Source: Ignavibacteria bacterium (GTDB lineage Bacteria; Bacteroidota; Ignavibacteria; Kapaibacteriales; UBA961). Taken from it: a stretch of 36,206 bases of DNA. The notes under the pieces were generated by a model, which saw only the letters and a list, made by a program, of their open reading frames with translations, was not told where the DNA came from and searched no databases. The stretch covers positions 1 through 36,206 of the forward strand of contig VGWD01000003.1 of the NCBI GenBank assembly GCA_016873735.1. Reading direction: 5' to 3'. Both the position numbers and the translations under genes were made by a program. Shown here piece by piece: positions 18,293 to 25,570 of this stretch (position 1 is the stretch's first letter; each line of letters begins with the position of its first letter).

Positions 18293-19314
18293 AAAATGCA
18301 TGTGTGATATTGGGTGTATGTATGTTCCTGTTCCATTCTCTTACGGCGCAGGATTCGGTACCCAGAGTTTCAGACTTGGCTGACATCCGCATGACTGATT
18401 TGACATTCAACGAGACTCCTTCACCATCTCCCTATGTATCTCCATCGGAGTTTACATATGCCGGATTTCAACGTACCACGTTAATGGGAACACCTCCATT
18501 CCGAGAAACAACGATAAAAACAACCCCATTTGCAATATTGACCGGTACATATGTTGCCGCGATCACCGCCTTGCATATTTATCAAGTGAATACAATTTGG
18601 GATTCCACAACTTCATTTCGTGTAATTGAAGATGGAGATTATGGTTTATATGTCGATAAGTTAGGTCATGTATGGGGTGGATACGTGAATGCTTATATTC
18701 TTTCTGAATTCCTCATGGGTTCTGGTCTGAATCATGATGCTGCAACACATTGGGGTGCAGCAATGTCATTTGCTTATCAATCATATGTAGAAATTCTAGA
18801 TGGTTTTGGAACAAATTGGGGTTTTTCTCCATCGGATATGTATTCGAATATGCTAGGTTTGGGATTCTTTCTCGGACAACATCATATACCCTTTCTCCAA
18901 AATTTTACTCCGAAAGCAAACTATATTCCACCTTCTTGGTATGGTTCAAAACAAAGAGATCAATCATCTTCATTCATTGATGATTATAGCGGATACACAT
19001 TCATGTTGAGTGCAAATGTGAATAATCTATTACCCAATGACCTTGATCCATATTGGCCTGATTGGTTGAATATAGGATTTGGTTATACCGCAAGAAATCT
19101 AACATATAAAGATGGTGATAGAAAATACTTGATCGGACTAGACATTAATCCTGCAATGGTATTGCCGGATGGCGGAACAACATGGAATTGGTTCAAACAA
19201 TCGTTGAATTTCATATTGCTTCCTTTGCCAATGCTGGAGTTAAGTCCAGATGGACCCCCGGTGTTCAGATTGATGTATCCTTTTCACTTTTCCATAGGTT
19301 CTATCAATTTTTAG
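18289..19314 (+). CDS. DUF2279-family envelope protein
   Basis: A 341-aa protein of unknown function. The signal peptide is MKNACVILGVCMFLFHSLTAQ, with a GTG start at 18289 that overlaps the upstream stop (GTGA). The family core is at about 120-200: DKLGHVWGGYVNAYIL, then YQSYVEILDGFGTNWGFSPSDMYSNMLG. These are the DUF2279 hallmarks, shared with the YfiM-type lipoproteins, and suggest several membrane-dipping helices. The C-terminal third is strand-rich with aromatic pairs (LNIGFGYTARNLTYKDG), compatible with an outer-membrane location. It is next to tmRNA only by position; the coupling with the methyltransferase suggests a shared envelope-lipid task, which is inference. Confidence 0.82.
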   Translation: MKNACVILGVCMFLFHSLTAQDSVPRVSDLADIRMTDLTFNETPSPSPYVSPSEFTYAGFQRTTLMGTPPFRETTIKTTPFAILTGTYVAAITALHIYQVNTIWDSTTSFRVIEDGDYGLYVDKLGHVWGGYVNAYILSEFLMGSGLNHDAATHWGAAMSFAYQSYVEILDGFGTNWGFSPSDMYSNMLGLGFFLGQHHIPFLQNFTPKANYIPPSWYGSKQRDQSSSFIDDYSGYTFMLSANVNNLLPNDLDPYWPDWLNIGFGYTARNLTYKDGDRKYLIGLDINPAMVLPDGGTTWNWFKQSLNFILLPLPMLELSPDGPPVFRLMYPFHFSIGSINF

Positions 19315-19366
19315 GAGTATGCAATAATAAGATCATTGGCTCGTTACATAGAGTCACTTCGTTTTT

Positions 19367-19732
19367 GGGGATGAAATGGTCTCGACGGGGTGAATGCAGT
19401 ACGAAGAAGCATGCCGAGCTACGCTGGTGGAGCTCGTTAATACAACTGGCGAAATCATATGTGGCAACACTATGAACTATCGTTTAGCTGCCTAATCAAT
19501 ACGATCTGGGTCTAAACCATCTGACCATCGTTCGCTCTTTGGCGATGAATCGGGTGTCACTTTAGAAGAGCTGCTTTTTGGACAGTGGGTTTGTACCAAA
19601 ATCAAGATTACTACTCATCGTGCAATTGGCCTGTCATCCGGCGTACGATTGCATTAAATCCATTGAATGACTGAGCATGGAGAGGCTTCGACTTCAGCAC
19701 TTCGGACGCGGGTTCGACTCCCGCCATCTCCA
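19367..19732 (+). ncRNA. ssrA: Transfer-messenger RNA (tmRNA)
   Basis: One-piece tmRNA that rescues stalled ribosomes with SmpB. The 5' end GGGGATG (19367-19373) pairs with CATCTCC (19725-19731) as the acceptor stem, with one G-U pair and discriminator A at 19732. The start has the tmRNA signature GGTCTCGACGGGGT, and the 3' part has the T arm GCGGGTTCGACTCCCGC. CCA is not encoded. The tag frame reads GNTMNYRLAA with stop TAA at 19493-19495 (GGC resume codon at 19463, preceded by the charged Ala). The C-terminal LAA fits degradation tags for ClpXP/AP. The total of 366 nt is normal. Confidence 0.96.
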
Positions 19733-19739
19733 CATATAC

Positions 19740-19773
19740 ATCCGTATGATAGGGTTCATGCGGATTTTTTTTT
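19740..19773 (+). terminator. Intrinsic terminator of tmRNA
   Basis: A 10-bp stem ATCCGTATGA with TCATGCGGAT (19740-19749 and 19756-19765; one G-U pair), a 6-nt loop and nine T residues (19765-19773). It is the strongest terminator in the window and begins 8 nt after the tmRNA end. Confidence 0.92.
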
Positions 19774-19790
19774 GATTCAAAGGGGATACT

Positions 19791-20273
19791 ATGAAAAGAA
19801 ACGGGGTCATCAATGTATTGAGATTATGGTTATTACAGATCATTGGGGATGATAAACAGTATTTTGAGATCGTTCCGAGAAATTATTTTCATGCTTTGCA
19901 GATGAATTCATTCCGTATTGAATTACGTGAAGAATGCGAAGGTGCACATGCAGTCAATGATGCTTACGGATATATTATCCTCCCCTTCGATGAGCAATAT
20001 GAAGTACTTGATAATCAAACACTGTTGCTGATCATCAAAGAATGGTTATCAGACTATAGAAATGAAATTCAGCTCATGAGAATTGGAGCATGTGTCCGGG
20101 GAGCATATATATCGGATTCAGGAGAGGTATTCAATGAGCGCTCAATATCCTTGATTACGGATAAAGCAATGCTGGAAACAATGATATCTATTGCAAAAAG
20201 ACTCAAACTGAAAATAGGCTGTACCATGATTATCATCAAGGTTGAAAATTCGCCTAAGATATGGGGAATTTGA
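19791..20273 (+). CDS. Hypothetical protein, 160 aa, directly downstream of tmRNA
   Basis: Not recognised. A soluble, mixed alpha/beta protein of 160 aa with no signal peptide or membrane segment. It contains an acidic stretch FRIELREECEGAH, then GYIILPFDEQY, LLLIIKEWLSDY and a C-terminal lysine-rich strand-helix (IAKRLKLKIGCTMIIIKVE). Coding is supported by a full-length open frame without overlap and by a start (ATG 19791) 17 nt past the tmRNA terminator. No promoter box was found in that short gap. The site behind ssrA is a frequent integration point for islands, so it could be acquired cargo, but no integrase or second attachment site is visible. Confidence 0.6.
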   Translation: MKRNGVINVLRLWLLQIIGDDKQYFEIVPRNYFHALQMNSFRIELREECEGAHAVNDAYGYIILPFDEQYEVLDNQTLLLIIKEWLSDYRNEIQLMRIGACVRGAYISDSGEVFNERSISLITDKAMLETMISIAKRLKLKIGCTMIIIKVENSPKIWGI

Positions 20274-20316
20274 AAACTTCTACTTTCTAACTGTGGAATG
20301 GCGATGAGGCATAATG

Positions 20317-20333
20317 TATGGTACTTTACCATA
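20317..20333. terminator. Weak hairpin between convergent genes
   Basis: TATGGTA and TACCATA pair perfectly over 7 bp around CTT. No T run follows on either strand. It lies between the 160-aa gene and the broken DUF302-like gene, so a terminator role is possible but unproven. Confidence 0.3.
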
Positions 20334-20357
20334 TTCAACATTACTACTCAACTCTGA

Positions 20358-20774
20358 TCAAATATGAAATAAACCACTGCCCTTTCTACATTTGTGAGTG
20401 AGTGTCTCCATAAATTTCAATAACTGATTAAAGAGTGTATGCGCTTCATTGTACAACTCTTCATTATTATTAAGTGATTCGAGTAGTGGTACCATACGTA
20501 TGTCACCAAATACGTTTTGCCTTCTTGCTCAAACGTTGATATTCTGCATGGCATCATAGCCGAAAAGATTGGATGATGTGTGAGTATTTTTGAAGTCATA
20601 GAAGCTCTACAAATCTTACAAGTAAACGCTTTGCGTTCAATCGGGAATCCTTTTTTCCAATAATGCATGAAAATCATAAAAAAATAAGAGTGAAAACTCG
20701 TGATTTACAATTGTTTGTTCTAGCGATGTATGAACAGATTCAATAGAATTCAAGTTATTTTTTACAATGAACAT
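20358..20774 (-). pseudogene. DUF302-like protein gene broken by two homopolymer frameshifts
   Basis: Three consecutive frames on the minus strand join into one 138-residue protein with net zero length change. Frame one runs from ATG 20774: MFIVKNNLNSIESVHTSLEQ to FFYDFHALLEK. It shifts at an A6 run (20651-20656) into GFPIERKAFTCKICRASMTS to HHPIFSAMMPCRISTFEQEG, and shifts again at an A3/T3 run (20508-20510) into GDIRMVPLLESL to KCRKGSGLFHI, with stop at 20358-20360. Removing one A and adding one T restores an open frame. The middle segment with AMMPCRISxxExxGKTY matches the DUF302 core. It follows the repeat-protein gene by 11 nt, as the third gene of that run. It is either a real recent pseudogene or two homopolymer errors in the assembly. 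Confidence 0.78.
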
Positions 20775-20785
20775 AAGGATGCCAT

Positions 20786-21187
20786 TTACAGAAGTAATAA
20801 ATATACTGCGGCGGCAGCTCCACTCATTCTACCACCATTTGTTGTTGCGATGATTGTTCCAGAGGATGAATTTCCTTTTCGGATACGTGTACCATCAATA
20901 AATGCAATGATTTTACCGCTTGATGAATTACCTTCCCTCACAAGATTGCCTACTACAGTTGCAATGATTTTTCCGGAGGGTGAATTACCACTTCGAATGC
21001 GTTCACCATCAATTGTTAATACTATTTCTCCTGAAGGTGAATTACCTCTTCTAATCTTGTTTTTATCCATAGTAAGTATGATTTGTCCGGATGAAGATTG
21101 ACCCATCCGCATAACTTGAGCATCAAGTTCAATAGTTGTACAAGTACATAAGATGAGAATTATAAAGAGTACATTATTCATGTTCAT
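20786..21187 (-). CDS. Secreted protein of five 19-residue tandem repeats
   Basis: A 133-aa protein. The signal peptide is about 1-24 (VLFIILILCTCTTIELDAQ). Five consecutive 19-residue repeats then cover 27-121 with the pattern R-x-G-N-S-x-S-G-x-I-I-x-T-x-D-G-x-x-I, for example RRGNSPSGEIVLTIDGERI. A short tail SGAAAAVYLLLL ends the chain. The strand-turn-strand pattern and exact five-fold number fit a closed toroid or propeller-like beta fold; Bacteroidota databases contain proteins named five-fold beta-flower with similar repeats (memory, not checked). The function is unknown. Its start lies inside the end of the serine-hydrolase gene (14-nt overlap); ATG 21181 is an alternative. Confidence 0.82.
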   Translation of the reverse strand: MNMNNVLFIILILCTCTTIELDAQVMRMGQSSSGQIILTMDKNKIRRGNSPSGEIVLTIDGERIRSGNSPSGKIIATVVGNLVREGNSSSGKIIAFIDGTRIRKGNSSSGTIIATTNGGRMSGAAAAVYLLLL

Positions 21188-22499
21188 GCTGCTGATACTC
21201 TAGAATTAAGGACATAAGCTCTTTTTCACATTTTAGAAAACCATGGTCTGAGGGTGGAAGTGTTTGAATGCCATTCAGAAAGATAATAAATCCTTTATGT
21301 GTTTGCTTATTGAAGAACATAGTGGAATAAGCTCCATTTGCTCTCCCAATATGTCCAATATATCGCTTTTCAAGTCCATTGATTGCATCTTTTCCGGGTG
21401 TATTTGTTAGAATCTGTACCCCTAAACCCCAAGACTGAAATAAATCATTGAATTGATGTCGAGAATTGTTTGTTTCGGATCTCCAAGTTTCTGAAAACAT
21501 TTCATCTTTTGATATTGATGTGAGAAATGTTTCAGAGGAGAGCAAGTTTTGCAAGAGAATAGCTAAATCCTTACCTTTTATGCGTAATCCAGCTTGAGGA
21601 GAAAATCGGAATGGATTATGACCGGCTTTATATGAAGTAATTGGTTTATAAATCAATGCAAATGGTTTGGTAGAGCCATCACCTTCAGCAACCCATTGTT
21701 TTTTTGAATATCGATACTGAGTTGAAATCACTGCATCTTTTGGTAGGTCTTGAACTAAAAAACCGGCTTTAATTTTGATCGGATGGAATATATATCTCTG
21801 TACATATTCAGCAAATGAAAGTCCGGATGCTCTTTCCAAAATCCATGCTAATATCACAAAGTTGATATTGGTATAGTTGAAAAATGTTCCAGGGATTGCT
21901 TTGACCGATGTCCCATTGTTTAATGATATGGTCTTTGGCAAGAATGCTTCATGCTGAATAAATTGATGTGTAAACAACGTTTGTATTGAGGGAATGATGC
22001 TATCTTGAGTAATTGTATCAATCAATATTGACCTTTTGGCAAATTCAAAAGCTCTATCTGAGTCTTTGATCGTACTCGTATGATTGAGAAGCATGCGAAC
22101 GGTGATAGGTATATCACGATAAGCCGGATTTCTCAATGTGATCGGCAATAATGTTGAAATATCAGTGTCAAGTGAAAAATACCTTTGTTCAATCAATTGC
22201 ATGATGGCAATTGTGGTGATAAATTTTGAAATACTTGCAATGCGAAAATATGTGGAGTCATTCCATTCCTTTTTCTGGTCCAATCTGGCCGTACCAAATG
22301 CATATTGTGTAATATCAGATGTATTGAAACAGATAATAGTCCCACCAAGTATGCCGTGTTTTTTAATGATGGAATCGATTGAGGATATTGTACTTGATGA
22401 AAATGCAACATTAGTATCTTCTTCAGAATAGAGCGAACATCCTTCTATTAGTGATATAATCACAATCACGAGAAATGATCTTCTTCCAATCAACCCCAT
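21174..22499 (-). CDS. Beta-lactamase-like serine hydrolase (class C/PBP fold), likely lipoprotein
   Basis: Cell-envelope serine hydrolase of 441 aa, related to class C beta-lactamases, D-alanyl-D-alanine peptidases and esterases (Pfam Beta-lactamase). The N-terminal hydrophobic segment ends in a possible lipobox, LIEGC21, with an unusual Glu at -2. Catalytic motifs are S89-x-x-K92 in RIASISKF, Y209-x-N211 in FNYTNINF, and H383-I-G385 in GHIGRANG, which replaces the KTG triad as in many esterase-like members. All three are present, so the enzyme should be active; the substrate is unknown and it is not a clear resistance gene. It heads a minus-strand run with the five-repeat protein and the broken DUF302-like gene. 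Confidence 0.9.
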   Translation of the reverse strand: MGLIGRRSFLVIVIISLIEGCSLYSEEDTNVAFSSSTISSIDSIIKKHGILGGTIICFNTSDITQYAFGTARLDQKKEWNDSTYFRIASISKFITTIAIMQLIEQRYFSLDTDISTLLPITLRNPAYRDIPITVRMLLNHTSTIKDSDRAFEFAKRSILIDTITQDSIIPSIQTLFTHQFIQHEAFLPKTISLNNGTSVKAIPGTFFNYTNINFVILAWILERASGLSFAEYVQRYIFHPIKIKAGFLVQDLPKDAVISTQYRYSKKQWVAEGDGSTKPFALIYKPITSYKAGHNPFRFSPQAGLRIKGKDLAILLQNLLSSETFLTSISKDEMFSETWRSETNNSRHQFNDLFQSWGLGVQILTNTPGKDAINGLEKRYIGHIGRANGAYSTMFFNKQTHKGFIIFLNGIQTLPPSDHGFLKCEKELMSLILEYQQHEHE

Positions 22500-22520
22500 T
22501 TCTCACTCCTGAAGATACTT

Positions 22521-22549
22521 AAAAAAAAAGAGGCACATATAGTGCCTCT
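22521..22549 (-). terminator. Intrinsic terminator of the small outer-membrane barrel gene
   Basis: Minus-strand hairpin AGAGGCAC with GTGCCTCT (8 bp, loop 22537-22541) followed by a run of nine T residues (A run 22521-22529 on the plus strand, whose last base also pairs). It lies 22 nt past the barrel gene's stop and ahead of the serine-hydrolase start. Confidence 0.88.
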
Positions 22550-22570
22550 CGTGACTATTGCAGAAATCAA

Positions 22571-23221
22571 TTACAAGGTATAATGTAATTGAATAATGAA
22601 TGGTGAAGGTCCGCTGTTTGAATTGATCAAATTGATGCCCAGACCGGCTTTCATATTTGGTGAAATGGCATAATCTGCTCCAAGATTCAATCCATTCATC
22701 CAGTGTTCTCCGGACATAAATTCAGCTTTGAATCTGATTTTGTCATTAATCACTGGATAATCGAATCCTGCCATCAATCCAAAAGTAGATAATCCAAACA
22801 TCATATCATTCCCATAATATAGACCAGCATTGATATTTGCTTTCGGGACCAATTTATTTGCTGTCACAAGTGCATATGCATAATAAGCTCCACCTGAATT
22901 GAGGTAATATGTACCACCAATTGTAAGATTATGCTCTGCAGTCAATACTTCTCTGTGCTGCACACCCAAACCTATCCAGCTGTCTCCTGAATTATAATGT
23001 AAGATATTGGCACCTACTTCCGTGTCTTTATTGACTCCGTACATCCCATTGATTTGAGTCCTATCAAGGGTATTCGTTAAAAAAGCATTGGCTTGTACGT
23101 AAAAATCACTTTTAGGCGTAACTTTTGAGTTCGGCACATTGAAATATGTCTGCTGCGCCATGAGAGATGATCCCGCCATCCAAGTACAGATGATCAGAAA
23201 AAGTCGTGCGATGTGTTTCAT
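22571..23221 (-). CDS. Small outer-membrane beta-barrel protein
   Basis: Predicted outer-membrane protein of 216 aa from the ATG at 23221. The in-frame region reaches back to 23275, but MKHIARLFLIICTWMAGSSL is a proper signal peptide (cut near MAQQ), and the promoter box TACTTTTG at 23278-23285 would put the transcript start inside the longer version. The mature part is a series of alternating aromatic/polar strands with glycine-rich turns (YGVNKDTEVGANILHY, IGGTYYLNSGGAYYAYAL, AGFDYPVINDKIRFKAEF, NLGADYAISPNMKAGLGIN) and ends LHYTL with an aromatic penultimate strand residue. Around ten strands fit. The function is unknown. It is monocistronic, with its own terminator. Confidence 0.8.
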   Translation of the reverse strand: MKHIARLFLIICTWMAGSSLMAQQTYFNVPNSKVTPKSDFYVQANAFLTNTLDRTQINGMYGVNKDTEVGANILHYNSGDSWIGLGVQHREVLTAEHNLTIGGTYYLNSGGAYYAYALVTANKLVPKANINAGLYYGNDMMFGLSTFGLMAGFDYPVINDKIRFKAEFMSGEHWMNGLNLGADYAISPNMKAGLGINLINSNSGPSPFIIQLHYTL

Positions 23222-23277
23222 AAAACTTCCCATAGATATGTAAACTTCGGGATTCTTGATCCCTGTTTGCTGCATGG

Positions 23278-23285
23278 CAAAAGTA
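23278..23285 (-). promoter_or_regulatory. -7 promoter box of the small barrel gene
   Basis: Minus-strand TACTTTTG fits TAnnTTTG. The transcript would begin near 23271, after the first in-frame ATG (23275), so it supports the start at 23221. No TTG at the -33 position. Confidence 0.5.
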
Positions 23286-23354
23286 GAAAAAAATGACTGC
23301 TTTGTAAAGAAATTATAAATATGAAACTTTTGGTCATGTATGAAATAATCATTA

Positions 23355-23367
23355 ATTTAGACTAAAT
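23355..23367. promoter_or_regulatory. Palindromic operator before the iron-type operon
   Basis: ATTTAGACTAAAT is a perfect inverted repeat (6-bp arms around A), 20 nt before the lipoprotein ATG at 23388. Similar TTTAGnCTAAA-type sites precede iron-controlled genes governed by Fur or DtxR-like repressors (general knowledge). Position and downstream genes suggest iron control, but the regulator is not in the window. Confidence 0.5.
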
Positions 23368-23387
23368 ATAAATAAGGATTCATTCAT

Positions 23388-24464
23388 ATGAAGAGCAAAT
23401 TATCTCTTAAAATCATGTTTCTGACTTTGCTTGTGTGCTTATTGTGTGCTTGTTCCGAACATGCGACTCATATACATAATACACCTGCTTATTATGACAC
23501 AAATGGTTATGCATCGGCAATAACTCAGGAACAACTTCTCATTACTCAGCATTTGGAATTTGCCTCATTATTGAAAACTGCCAGAACTACATCAGTTTCA
23601 TTGACTTTGAATAATGTGATTCCGAAGATGGAACAAGTCATGGTACATGGCTCTCAATCATTGAAAGATCAATGGAATATATCAGTACGAGAACTTTGCA
23701 AATCATCAGGTAGAACATATAATCCTTTTGACTTAGTACAAAATGAAGGAGGAACATTCGGTGGTTATCTTTTTGATGAAAACGGAATGGAGCAAGAACA
23801 ACTCCTTGACAAATCGGCATTTGTCGGTGTTTTTTATCGATGCGCAAAGCAAGTTGAATTGAATAATGCAATGCCTCATAAGTTTATCGCTCTTTTTGGA
23901 GCAACTCCTGCATTTGTCAATAGCGATATCACATCAACCAATCGCGACAGATTAACTGCTGCATATGCTGCCAGAAGAGATAAAAATGATGGAAGAGGGT
24001 TATATGTCGGATTCAAACATGTGGTCACTTCACTTCAAGGACATATTTCAGCCGGTGCTTCACATAATGACATGTCACTGGATGATAAACAATCAATCTT
24101 TCTCCTATGGGAAAAAGCAATCATGGCCACGGTGGTCAATTATTGTCTTACCGCTTATGATAAATTCACCTTGACAAATCCCTCTGAACAGGATCTTGGA
24201 GCCGGTCTACATGCAGTTGGTGAGGCAATCGGATTCATGAAGGGATTGGAGTTTGTGGAAGATAAATATATTCAATCAATGCAACTTGAAGCATTATTGA
24301 AACTGCTTCAATCTGGTAAACCATCAGTTTTTGTAACGGATGCATTTGCAACCGTTCCCACTTTGCAAGCAGCAGTAAAGAACATTCAATCCATCTATGG
24401 ATTTTCCGATCAAGAAATACAAGATTTCAAAATGAATTGGGTTATCGTTCAAAACAGACAATAA
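23388..24464 (+). CDS. DUF4856-like lipoprotein of the iron-type operon
   Basis: Predicted outer-membrane or periplasmic lipoprotein of 358 aa, signal MKSKLSLKIMFLTLLVCLLC ending in lipobox LCAC22. The body is helical. Stretches at about 155-290, including LWEKAIMATVVNYCLTAYDKF and LHAVGEAIGFMKGLEFV, resemble the DUF4856 family, whose members accompany imelysin genes in Bacteroidota iron-responsive clusters; similarity is by eye and moderate. It has the HxxGE-type patch H-A-V-G-E at about 275-280 that resembles the imelysin GxHxxE site. The role is unknown, likely metal or heme capture. It is the first gene of a four-gene run, 2 nt before the imelysin gene, behind the palindrome at 23355-23367. 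Confidence 0.7.
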   Translation: MKSKLSLKIMFLTLLVCLLCACSEHATHIHNTPAYYDTNGYASAITQEQLLITQHLEFASLLKTARTTSVSLTLNNVIPKMEQVMVHGSQSLKDQWNISVRELCKSSGRTYNPFDLVQNEGGTFGGYLFDENGMEQEQLLDKSAFVGVFYRCAKQVELNNAMPHKFIALFGATPAFVNSDITSTNRDRLTAAYAARRDKNDGRGLYVGFKHVVTSLQGHISAGASHNDMSLDDKQSIFLLWEKAIMATVVNYCLTAYDKFTLTNPSEQDLGAGLHAVGEAIGFMKGLEFVEDKYIQSMQLEALLKLLQSGKPSVFVTDAFATVPTLQAAVKNIQSIYGFSDQEIQDFKMNWVIVQNRQ

Positions 24465-24466
24465 TC

Positions 24467-25570
24467 ATGAAAAAGATTGTACCCTCAATATATACTTTGA
24501 TTTTTCTCTTTGTGATTTCATCATGTGATGAACCCGCAGGTCCTGCCGGGAAAGCATATGATAGAAGATCAATGCTTGAATTCACTGCCAAGCAAACGAT
24601 CATCCCATTATATGGAGATATGTATGAAGAGGCAAAGAAATTTGATTCCACTTTGCAGGTATGCGCGATTTCGCCATCGAATGAACATATACAAAAACTT
24701 CGCGATCAATGGCGAGCATTGTCATTCTCTTGGCAATATGTAGTTATGTTTGATTTTGGACCTGCGCAAATGAGTGATGGTTCCCTGTTTCAAAACATTG
24801 GAACATTCCCTGTTTCTGCAGATAAGATTGAATCATATATTACTGAAAAAGATACACTGTTCAAAAACTTTGACAGGGATACAAGGGGTATATATGCACT
24901 TGAATATTTGTTATTCAAAGATTCAAATGCTACCATTCAGACATTAATTGATCAACCATTTAGAATCGCCTATGCACAGGCATTAAGCAAGAACATTGTT
25001 AAAAGAATTGAAACAGTGTTGAATCAATGGCAAGGAAGCTTTTCGATGACATTTATCGAAAATGATGGAGCACAAGCCGGATCTTCTATATCCGATTTGT
25101 ACAATGCATTTGTGTATCATTATGAAATACTGAAGAATTATAATCTTGGGCTACCAATCGGAAAAAGAGCAGGGCAATTAACAAGTGAACCAATGAAAGT
25201 AGAAGGATATTATAGTGGATATTCGACTGCTTTATTAAAAGCAAAATTTGAGGCCATAAGAAATTTATGGTTTGGATATGCCGGACTATCATTATTGACT
25301 TCCCTTTCAGCCAAGGGCTTTAAAGAGTATCTCAATTCAGTGGAAAATGGACCTCGATTGATTATCGATACAGAAGAACAGTGGAATCGCATAGGTACGG
25401 TTTTACAATCAATTGATGCAAATCTTCCATTTCAAAACATGATCATGTCTAAGGACCCTCAATTGGAGCAATTGTACAATGAGATGACCAAACATACTCG
25501 CTTCATAAAAAGTGAAATGTCCTCATTGCTTGGCATTTCCATCACATTTGCCAGTAGTGATGGAGATTGA
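24467..25570 (+). CDS. Imelysin-family (peptidase M75) lipoprotein
   Basis: Envelope lipoprotein of 367 aa in the imelysin-like family, which binds iron or heme complexes at the cell surface and is iron-regulated in many bacteria. The signal is MKKIVPSIYTLIFLFVI with lipobox ISSC20. The family's two four-helix bundles are visible: QWRALSFSWQYVVMFDFGPA (about 81-100), and G141-I-Y143-A-L-E146 in RGIYALEYLLF at the GxHxxE position, with the usual His replaced by Tyr. The C-terminal half has YNAFVYHYEILKNYNLGLPIGKR and ends with an Asp/Ser tail. ATG 24467 is preferred over ATG 24437, which lies inside the upstream gene, because it gives the lipoprotein signal. It is coupled to its neighbours on both sides. 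Confidence 0.88.
   Translation: MKKIVPSIYTLIFLFVISSCDEPAGPAGKAYDRRSMLEFTAKQTIIPLYGDMYEEAKKFDSTLQVCAISPSNEHIQKLRDQWRALSFSWQYVVMFDFGPAQMSDGSLFQNIGTFPVSADKIESYITEKDTLFKNFDRDTRGIYALEYLLFKDSNATIQTLIDQPFRIAYAQALSKNIVKRIETVLNQWQGSFSMTFIENDGAQAGSSISDLYNAFVYHYEILKNYNLGLPIGKRAGQLTSEPMKVEGYYSGYSTALLKAKFEAIRNLWFGYAGLSLLTSLSAKGFKEYLNSVENGPRLIIDTEEQWNRIGTVLQSIDANLPFQNMIMSKDPQLEQLYNEMTKHTRFIKSEMSSLLGISITFASSDGD

Noticed and set aside
19667-19852. 61-aa open frame spanning the tmRNA 3' end and its terminator
   Set aside because: It overlaps tmRNA structural sequence and runs through the terminator hairpin; no protein-like content.
20417-20677. 86-aa minus-strand open frame read as a separate small gene
   Set aside because: It is the middle piece of a frameshifted DUF302-like gene; coherent protein sequence continues on both sides in other frames.
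19733-20800. Second copy of the tmRNA 3' end as an attachment site
   Set aside because: No repeat of the T-arm/acceptor sequence was found downstream.
20730-21101. Plus-strand 123-aa open frame with repeating PEGELPL-type units
   Set aside because: It is the antisense shadow of the five-repeat gene; the minus-strand version has a signal peptide, a regular 19-residue pattern and a natural operon position.
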